64,000 bases of DNA from Acinetobacter rudis (GTDB lineage: Bacteria > Pseudomonadota > Gammaproteobacteria > Pseudomonadales > Moraxellaceae): contig NZ_JAVIDR010000016.1 in the NCBI RefSeq assembly GCF_031157835.1, positions 1 to 64,000 of the forward strand. The letters run 5' to 3'. Shown here one piece after another: positions 58,126 to 64,000 of the stretch; within the stretch, counting starts at the first letter, position 1, and the number at the start of each line of letters is the position of its first letter. The position numbers and the translations under genes were made by a program. Below the pieces are notes generated by a model. That model worked only from the letters and a program-made list of their open reading frames with translations. It was not told the DNA's origin and did not search any database.

Positions 58126-61100
58126 ATGTTTCAACAGACGATCTCCCAACTCGATTTAAAAAAACTAAAACCCAGTGAAAAAAGATGGATTGGCACGCTC
58201 TTTGGTTCAGCTGCGGCTTTATTGATTAAAGAAATTGCCGACCATACAGAACAACTGCTGGTTTTAGTGGCACGCAATAGTCAGCATCTCGCTCAACTTG
58301 AAGGCGAGTTAGAGTTTTACGGTATTAAGCCAACGATCTTCCCAGATTGGGAAATTTTACCTTACGATCGTTTATCTCCACATCAGGATATTATTTCTGA
58401 ACGCTTATCCATTTTGGCAAATATGCCCAAACGAGGCATTTTATTAATAAGCGCAAGTACCTTAGCGCAGCGTGTAGCTCCAAGTAGTTGGTTGCTTGGT
58501 GAGCATTTTGATATTCGTGTAGGTCAGTCTTTTGATTTAGAACAACAAAAATTGAAATTGGTTCAAGCCGGTTACCATTTGGTTGATACCGTTTATGACC
58601 ATGGTGAATTTGCAGTTCGTGGCAGTATTATGGATATATTTGCCAGTGGCCAATTGGCGCCGATCCGCATAGATCTTTTTGATGATGAAGTTGAAAGTCT
58701 GAAATTTTTCGATCCTGAAACACAGCGAACAACAGATCAACTACAGTATTTTACAGTACTGCCCGCGAGGGAATTCCCTTTGAAAGAGGGTAGAGCTGTA
58801 TTTCGTGAGCGTTACGCAGAAGCTTTTCCAACAGCAAATCCAAAGAAGAACCCGATTTATCAAGATGCTTTAGAAGGAATTGTCTCACCTGGGATCGACT
58901 TTTATTTTCCATTGTTCTTTGATGAACAACAAATGAAAACACAAAGTAGCATTACAACGTACTTTCCAAGTAATGCTATTGTCATTACGGAAAAAGAATT
59001 GGGCGAAGATCTAAATCGTTTCTGGGCAGAAGCTGTACGTCGCTATGAAGACCGTCGCCATAATATGGATCAGCCAATATTGGCTCCTGATCAGTTGTTT
59101 ATGCAAACCCAGCAGTTGGCCGAACTACTGAACCAATTTCCACGTTTAATTGTTTCAGCAGAAGCAGTGGAATCACGCGCTGGTGCGATTAATATTGAGA
59201 GTGAAGCACCGCCAGTTTTATCAATTGATCACAAACAACAACAGCCCTTTGAACGTGTGAAAAACTATATTCAAAGTGCAAGTTTTCCTGTGCTTTTGGT
59301 TGCAGAGAGTGCTGGCCGTCGTGAGAGCCTAAGAGATGCTCTACGGCCAAGTTTAGGTGAAATTCCAGCGGTTGAGGGCTTTGCTGAGTTTTTGCAGCAA
59401 AAGTATTCAGTGGCCATTACTCATGCTGGCTTAGATCGCGGTTTATTACTTCATAATCGTCTGTCGGTTATTTCAGAAAACCAGCTCTATGAGCATCGAG
59501 TGGTACAACGACGTCGAAAACGTCAACACGAAGTTTCTGAAGAATTTTTGATTCGAAGTTTAACGGAATTGAGCGTTGGTGCACCCGTTGTACATATTGA
59601 TCATGGTGTTGGTCGTTATGCTGGTTTGGTCATGTTGAATATTGATGATCAAGACTATGAGTTTTTACAGTTGGATTATGCCGATGAAGCCAAAGTCTAT
59701 GTACCTGTAACGCATTTACAGCTCATTAGTCGTTATAGTGGTGGTGATCCTGATTTAGCACCTTTACATAAGCTGGGCACAGATGCATGGAATAAAGCGA
59801 AACGTAAGGCTTTAGAGCAAATTCATGATGTGGCTGCAGAGCTTCTGCATATTCAAGCACGGCGACAAGCTAAGCCTGGAATGAGTTTTGAATTGGAGCA
59901 AAGTGCCTATATGCAATTTGCGGCAAGTTTTGCTTATGAGGAAACGCTCGATCAAGCCAATGCTATTGAAGCCACATTACATGATATGCAATTGGCGAAG
60001 CCAATGGATCGTTTGGTTTGTGGTGATGTTGGTTTTGGTAAAACAGAGGTTGCAATGCGTGCTGCTTTTGTTGCTGTACAAAACAATAAACAAGTTGCTG
60101 TTTTAGTTCCGACTACATTATTAGCCCAGCAGCACTACGAATCATTCAAAGACCGTTTTGCAGATTGGCCAATCCGAGTTGAAGTGTTATCACGTTTTGG
60201 TTCTTCTAAGGCGCATAACAAAATTATTGAAGATTTGGCGGAAGGTAAAGTTGATATTGTTATTGGTACGCATAAGATTTTGCAAGAAAACATACAGTTT
60301 AAAAATCTTGGTTTAATGGTGGTCGATGAAGAGCATCGTTTTGGTGTGCGAGATAAAGAACGAATTAAGGCTTTACGTGCCGATGTTGATATGTTGACGT
60401 TAACTGCAACTCCAATACCACGTACTTTGAATATGGCCTTCTCTGGAATGCGTGATTTATCAATTATTGCTACCCCACCAGCACGCCGTTTAGCAGTGAA
60501 AACTTTTGTTGTAGAGCAAACGGATGCCACTCTAAAAGAGGCGATATTGCGAGAGTTGCTACGCGGTGGTCAAGTTTATATATTGCATAATGAGGTTGAG
60601 ACCATTGAGCGTGCTGCAGAGAATATTCGTCAGTTAGTACCTGAAGCGCGTGTTGCAGTGGCACATGGACAAATGCGTGAACGTGAACTCGAACAAGTGA
60701 TGCAACAATTTTACCATAAGCAAGAAAATGTTCTTGTTTGTTCAACCATTATTGAAACAGGTATTGATGTACCTAATGCCAATACCATTATTATTGAACG
60801 TGCTGACAAATTAGGATTGGCACAATTGCATCAGTTACGTGGGCGTGTAGGTAGATCACATCATCAAGCATATGCTTACTTAATGGTGCCATCTATTAAA
60901 GGATTAAAAGGTGATGCTGAAAAGCGTCTAGATGCGATTCAGCGTGCCTCAACTTTAGGGGCAGGCTTTATTTTAGCAACGGAAGACTTAGAAATTCGTG
61001 GCGCAGGTGAACTGCTTGGTGAGCAACAAAGTGGTTCCATGCAGGCAATTGGTTATAGTCTATATATGGAAATGTTGGAGAAGGCGACTAAAGCAATTCA

Positions 61101-61590
61101 ACAGGGTAAAACCCCTAATTTTGAAGCACCCTTGTCATTAACCTCTGAAATTAATTTGCATATGCCTGCGTTAATCCCAGATGAGTATTTAGGTGATGTT
61201 CATCAGCGTTTACTTTTCTATAAACGCATTAGTAATACAGATCATCAAGATAAACTTGATCATATTCGTATTGAGCTTATTGATCGTTTTGGCACATTAC
61301 CTCAAGCAGTCAAACAATTGTTTAGTGTGCATCAAATTCGTATTAAAGCAGAACAATTGGGTATTACTAAAATTGATTTGGGTGCTAATGGTGGGGTGGT
61401 TGAGTTTTCACCCGATACACCGGTGCAAGCGATGAGTATTATTCAACTTATGCAAAGTCATCCAACACATTATCGTATGGATGGAGGACAGCGCTTAAAA
61501 GTAATGCGAATGTTGGATGAATATGAAAAACGCATAGAATTTATTCAAGATCTATTGAATCAATTAGCAAGGGATGTTTCTAGAAATTAG
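58126..61590 (+). CDS. mfd: Transcription-repair coupling factor Mfd
   Basis: Mfd releases RNA polymerase stalled at DNA lesions and recruits UvrA. The 1154-residue protein has a UvrB-homology N-terminus (about 1-350, GTLFGSAAALLIKEIAD; FPDWEILPYDRLSPHQDIISERL), an RNA polymerase-interacting domain near 490-560 (APVVHIDHGVGRYAGL), and a RecG-like translocase with Walker A GDVGFGKTEVAMRAAF, DEEHRFG box, LTLTATPIPRTLNMAFSGM and a C-terminal TRCF domain. Usual length about 1150. Single gene. Confidence 0.97.
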   Translation: MFQQTISQLDLKKLKPSEKRWIGTLFGSAAALLIKEIADHTEQLLVLVARNSQHLAQLEGELEFYGIKPTIFPDWEILPYDRLSPHQDIISERLSILANMPKRGILLISASTLAQRVAPSSWLLGEHFDIRVGQSFDLEQQKLKLVQAGYHLVDTVYDHGEFAVRGSIMDIFASGQLAPIRIDLFDDEVESLKFFDPETQRTTDQLQYFTVLPAREFPLKEGRAVFRERYAEAFPTANPKKNPIYQDALEGIVSPGIDFYFPLFFDEQQMKTQSSITTYFPSNAIVITEKELGEDLNRFWAEAVRRYEDRRHNMDQPILAPDQLFMQTQQLAELLNQFPRLIVSAEAVESRAGAINIESEAPPVLSIDHKQQQPFERVKNYIQSASFPVLLVAESAGRRESLRDALRPSLGEIPAVEGFAEFLQQKYSVAITHAGLDRGLLLHNRLSVISENQLYEHRVVQRRRKRQHEVSEEFLIRSLTELSVGAPVVHIDHGVGRYAGLVMLNIDDQDYEFLQLDYADEAKVYVPVTHLQLISRYSGGDPDLAPLHKLGTDAWNKAKRKALEQIHDVAAELLHIQARRQAKPGMSFELEQSAYMQFAASFAYEETLDQANAIEATLHDMQLAKPMDRLVCGDVGFGKTEVAMRAAFVAVQNNKQVAVLVPTTLLAQQHYESFKDRFADWPIRVEVLSRFGSSKAHNKIIEDLAEGKVDIVIGTHKILQENIQFKNLGLMVVDEEHRFGVRDKERIKALRADVDMLTLTATPIPRTLNMAFSGMRDLSIIATPPARRLAVKTFVVEQTDATLKEAILRELLRGGQVYILHNEVETIERAAENIRQLVPEARVAVAHGQMRERELEQVMQQFYHKQENVLVCSTIIETGIDVPNANTIIIERADKLGLAQLHQLRGRVGRSHHQAYAYLMVPSIKGLKGDAEKRLDAIQRASTLGAGFILATEDLEIRGAGELLGEQQSGSMQAIGYSLYMEMLEKATKAIQQGKTPNFEAPLSLTSEINLHMPALIPDEYLGDVHQRLLFYKRISNTDHQDKLDHIRIELIDRFGTLPQAVKQLFSVHQIRIKAEQLGITKIDLGANGGVVEFSPDTPVQAMSIIQLMQSHPTHYRMDGGQRLKVMRMLDEYEKRIEFIQDLLNQLARDVSRN

Positions 61591-61749
61591 CATTTAGAAT
61601 TACTCGAAATGAAGGATGAACTGATGAGTATAGGACTTTGCCAGATCAACACAAATTTATTTGTACGAAAACATGGCGGGAATAATACTCACAGTAAATC
61701 GGTTGTGTTAGTATGAAGCATCTCTTTTTTCGATATCATTTATAAAGAT

Positions 61750-62184
61750 ATGTTTAGTTTGCATCCTCAACTTGCCCAAGATACTTTTTTTGTCGGCGAT
61801 TTTCCGCTTTCGACATGTCGTTTAATGAATGATATGCAGTTTCCGTGGTTAATTCTAATTCCGCGTGTGCCTGGTATTAGTGAACTTTATGAACTGAGCC
61901 AAGCCGATCAAGAACAATTTTTACGTGAATCAAGTTGGTTATCTAGCCAACTTTCACGTGTATTCCGTGCTGATAAAATGAATGTTGCAGCATTAGGTAA
62001 TGTTGTACCTCAATTACATTTCCATCACGTAGTGCGCTATCAAAATGATGTTGCATGGCCAAAACCTGTATGGGGTGGAACGGCTGTTCCTTATTCAAAT
62101 GAAGTGCTTGCGCATATGCGTCAAACTTTAATGTTGGCTCTACGAGGTCAAGGAGACATGCCTTTTGATTGGCGCATGGACTAG
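61750..62184 (+). CDS. HIT-like protein with Gln in the triad
   Basis: A 144-residue protein of the HIT superfamily. NVAALGNVVPQLHFHHVVR aligns with the HIT motif HxHxHxx, but the first His is Gln (QLHFHHV), a substitution seen in a known bacterial subgroup whose activity differs from HinT. CRLMNDMQFPWLILIPRVPGISELYEL and DVAWPKPVWGGTAVPYS are the other conserved parts. Function unknown; it may still bind a nucleotide. Confidence 0.82.
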   Translation: MFSLHPQLAQDTFFVGDFPLSTCRLMNDMQFPWLILIPRVPGISELYELSQADQEQFLRESSWLSSQLSRVFRADKMNVAALGNVVPQLHFHHVVRYQNDVAWPKPVWGGTAVPYSNEVLAHMRQTLMLALRGQGDMPFDWRMD

Positions 62185-62229
62185 GTTACGCCAATTTTAA
62201 GCACGAGTCGGGATGGAGAAATATAATAA

Positions 62230-63696
62230 GTGTCATCAATCGATCGGATGCTAAAAAAAGGATCTAAACAATTTGAGATATTCCAGCGAACTGTAGGGTA
62301 TCTCTTTCTTGCTTTGATCATGGTGGTTTATTGCTTTACTACGCCACTAGCAGAGAATCAGGTTTATGTACCTGTTTTTCTGCTATTTATTGTATTGTTT
62401 AGTTCTCGTTTATCGAGTTGGCTGCAATACCACTATAATAATGACATTCGAAAAAACGTCTTTTTTATTATTGATGTCATCGTATTTGCTACTGTATTGG
62501 CTGCAGTTCATTTAAGTCTAGTTATTACTTTTGGCTTAATATTCGTTTTATTTTATTCGATTATTAATAATAAAATTTCGACTATGGTGGCTGCATTATC
62601 AACTTTAATTGCCATTATTGTCTTTTATTTTAATATTATATTTTTCTTTGGTTTTAGTGATTACTTTGAGCAAACTGGAGTAGAAGTTACAACTATTTCA
62701 TTTGTGGGTTTGATTCTGTTTAGTGGGATTGGCGGGTATTTTACTCGTGAAAGCGTAAAACGCTTAGAACAACAAAAGAAAAACTATTTTACCGAGATGA
62801 ATCGCTATATTGAGCTTTCAAATCAACTCAGTCGGTATGCGCCACTGCAATTATGGCAAGCGATTATGCGTGGGGAAACTGAGGCGAAACTTGAGTATAA
62901 ACGTAAGAAAATAACCGTTTTCTTTTCAGATATACAAGGTTTTACCAATATGTCTGAAACGCTTATTCCTGACGATTTAGCCTTCTTACTCAATGATTAT
63001 TTAAGCCAAATGACAGATATTGCTAAGCAGTATGGGGCGACGATTGATAAGTTTATGGGCGATGCGATCTTAATCTTCTTTGGTGATCCTGATTCACAAG
63101 GTATAGAGCAAGATGCGAAAAATTGTCTAGATATGGCAATTGCGATGCGACAACAGATGAAATTTTTACGTGAACGTTGGATGAAAATGGGCTATCCAGC
63201 TTTACATATTCGTATGGGGATTAGTACGGGATATTGTCACGTTGGCAATTATGGCGCAGTTCACCGTATGGCTTATACCATCGTTGGGCGAGACGCAAAC
63301 CTCGCAGCTCGTTTACAGAGTAATGCCGAGGTAGATGAGATTTTAATTTCACAAGACACTTATAACTTAGTCAAAAATAATTATTTATGTACCCCAAAAC
63401 AGCCAATTGCTTTGAAGGGAATTCAAGGTTTGGTTAATACTTGGCAGGTTGTAGAGAAGTTTTCAGCCAGTAATAGTGATTACCAGCAATGGTTTGATTA
63501 TGAATATAAAGGCTTTCACTTATTATTGAATCTAGAACAAGTGCAAAATTATGAATATGAAGAGTTAGTACAGGTTCTTGAGAAAATGATCAGTAGAATT
63601 CAATTGCAGCAACAATTAATTGATGAAAATGGTATTGCACGACTGAGACTTGAGGATGAAATCAAATCACAGCAAGAATTGAATAAAGAAGCTTAA
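62230..63696 (+). CDS. Membrane class III adenylate cyclase
   Basis: A probable cAMP-making enzyme of 488 residues. Residues 22-172 hold six membrane helices (VGYLFLALIMVVYCF; VYVPVFLLFIVLF; VFFIIDVIVFATVL; LVITFGLIFVLFYSI; AALSTLIAIIVFYF; SFVGLILFSGIGGY). The class III catalytic domain (about 215-420) has metal Asp in FFSDIQGFTN (D234) and FMGDAILIFFGD (D278), adenine-specifying Lys in DKFMGD (K274) and Asp in VGRDANLAARL (D355), and N357/R361. These favour ATP over GTP. The last 70 residues are a helical tail. The GTG start has GGAG 13 bases upstream; an ATG at 62248 is an alternative. Confidence 0.86.
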   Translation: MSSIDRMLKKGSKQFEIFQRTVGYLFLALIMVVYCFTTPLAENQVYVPVFLLFIVLFSSRLSSWLQYHYNNDIRKNVFFIIDVIVFATVLAAVHLSLVITFGLIFVLFYSIINNKISTMVAALSTLIAIIVFYFNIIFFFGFSDYFEQTGVEVTTISFVGLILFSGIGGYFTRESVKRLEQQKKNYFTEMNRYIELSNQLSRYAPLQLWQAIMRGETEAKLEYKRKKITVFFSDIQGFTNMSETLIPDDLAFLLNDYLSQMTDIAKQYGATIDKFMGDAILIFFGDPDSQGIEQDAKNCLDMAIAMRQQMKFLRERWMKMGYPALHIRMGISTGYCHVGNYGAVHRMAYTIVGRDANLAARLQSNAEVDEILISQDTYNLVKNNYLCTPKQPIALKGIQGLVNTWQVVEKFSASNSDYQQWFDYEYKGFHLLLNLEQVQNYEYEELVQVLEKMISRIQLQQQLIDENGIARLRLEDEIKSQQELNKEA

Positions 63697-63714
63697 TTAC
63701 AAATTTTTGTATGC

Positions 63715-63746
63715 TAAAAAAACCATCATGACGATGGTTTTTTTAA
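63715..63746. terminator. Bidirectional terminator between cyclase and ferredoxin genes
   Basis: AAAAACCATC pairs with GATGGTTTTT around ATGAC; A- and T-runs on both sides. Confidence 0.85.
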
Positions 63747-63756
63747 CTTGAATCAT

Positions 63757-64000
63757 TTAGTGGTTTTCTGAAGCATGGTTAATCGAGTATTTAGGAATCT
63801 CGATTTCTAAATCTTCATCTACGACTTCAACTTGACATGAGAGGCGAGAATCTGGCTCTAAGCCCCAAGCGCGATCAAGCAAATCAGCCTCAACATCATC
63901 CATTTCTTCAAGACTATTAAAACCTTTGCGAACAATAATATGGCATGTAGTACATGCACGTGACATATCGCAAGCGTGTTCGATTTTAATGTTGTGGTCT
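63757..64000 (-). CDS. fdx: ISC-type 2Fe-2S ferredoxin (partial, 5' end outside)
   Basis: The C-terminal 80 residues of an adrenodoxin-like ferredoxin that serves iron-sulfur cluster assembly. The four cluster Cys are visible: HACDMSRACTTCHIIV (three) and LSCQVEVVDEDLEIEIP (fourth). The reading frame stays open to the window edge, where it begins DHNIKIEHACD, so the true start is beyond 64000; the internal ATG is not the start. Usual length is about 112 residues. In Acinetobacter fdx commonly follows hscA, which would lie to the right. Confidence 0.93.
   Translation of the reverse strand, partial: DHNIKIEHACDMSRACTTCHIIVRKGFNSLEEMDDVEADLLDRAWGLEPDSRLSCQVEVVDEDLEIEIPKYSINHASENH

Noticed and set aside
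60135..60530. Long minus-strand frames within mfd
   Set aside because: Antisense shadows without ribosome binding sites.

Overview
The window is an ordinary stretch of chromosome from an AT-rich gammaproteobacterium, most probably an Acinetobacter species. The reasons are protein style (the pyrG-kdsA-eno-ftsB-ispD block, the MetZ, DapC and PurT sequences, a Moraxellaceae-type short FtsY), AT-rich intergenic DNA and abundant strong intrinsic terminators. The species was not determined. I see no insertion sequence, prophage, integron, CRISPR array or tRNA. The left edge holds the 3' end of a 5S rRNA with its terminator, so an rrn operon ends here. The right edge cuts an isc-type ferredoxin gene.

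Layout. 1-3500: end of rrn, an ankyrin protein, a lytic transglycosylase lipoprotein, a PAP2 phosphatase, a YbaK deacylase and a small Pro/Ala-rich lipoprotein. 3677-8620: the housekeeping operon pyrG-kdsA-eno-ftsB-ispD. 8708-10187: a tandem glycine riboswitch ahead of a DadA-like FAD amino-acid dehydrogenase, then (minus strand) a general porin. 11.8-14.6 kb, minus strand: HIT protein, YARHG-like secreted protein, a beta-hydroxyacid dehydrogenase and a PhaC-like hydrolase. 14.7-18.8 kb: metZ, ebfC-recR, rnd, ycgL. 18.8-21.3 kb: membrane protein plus a MoxR ATPase and CoxE-like VWA pair, ended by a two-tier terminator. 21.3-23.8 kb: CBS protein and a run of small poorly known genes. 23.9-29.9 kb: ftsY, nitroreductase, DUF2057 protein, amidase, secreted protein and TPR-like lipoprotein. 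30.1-35.4 kb, minus strand: dnaE-trmJ-cysE. 35.5-41 kb: Sel1-repeat protein, ggt, YcaC-like hydrolase and alaA. 41-46 kb: msrB-gpx, AraC regulator, LysE exporter, a structured palindromic intergenic element, a second AraC regulator and a secreted metallo-beta-lactamase-fold enzyme. 46-53 kb, mostly minus strand: glnD-dapC, purT, a luciferase-like monooxygenase and a glycine-zipper protein. 53.4-64 kb: prfA-prmC, an MHS-type MFS transporter, a DUF4424 protein, mfd, a HIT-like protein, a membrane class III adenylate cyclase and the ferredoxin.

Most genes are core: nucleotide and LPS precursor synthesis, glycolysis, isoprenoids, translation termination, DNA replication and repair, nitrogen sensing, and Met/Cys/Lys/Ala metabolism. 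The most interesting signals are regulatory RNA-like structures. These are the glycine riboswitch, whose predicted output hairpin abuts the Shine-Dalgarno of a gene other than gcvT; a 116-bp multi-hairpin element with terminal inverted repeats at 43769-43884; overlapping, mutually exclusive hairpins at 23267-23323; and a G-U-rich hairpin after ftsY. I found no clear new defence or biosynthetic system. Gene identities rest on reading translated sequence and remembered family motifs, not on searches.
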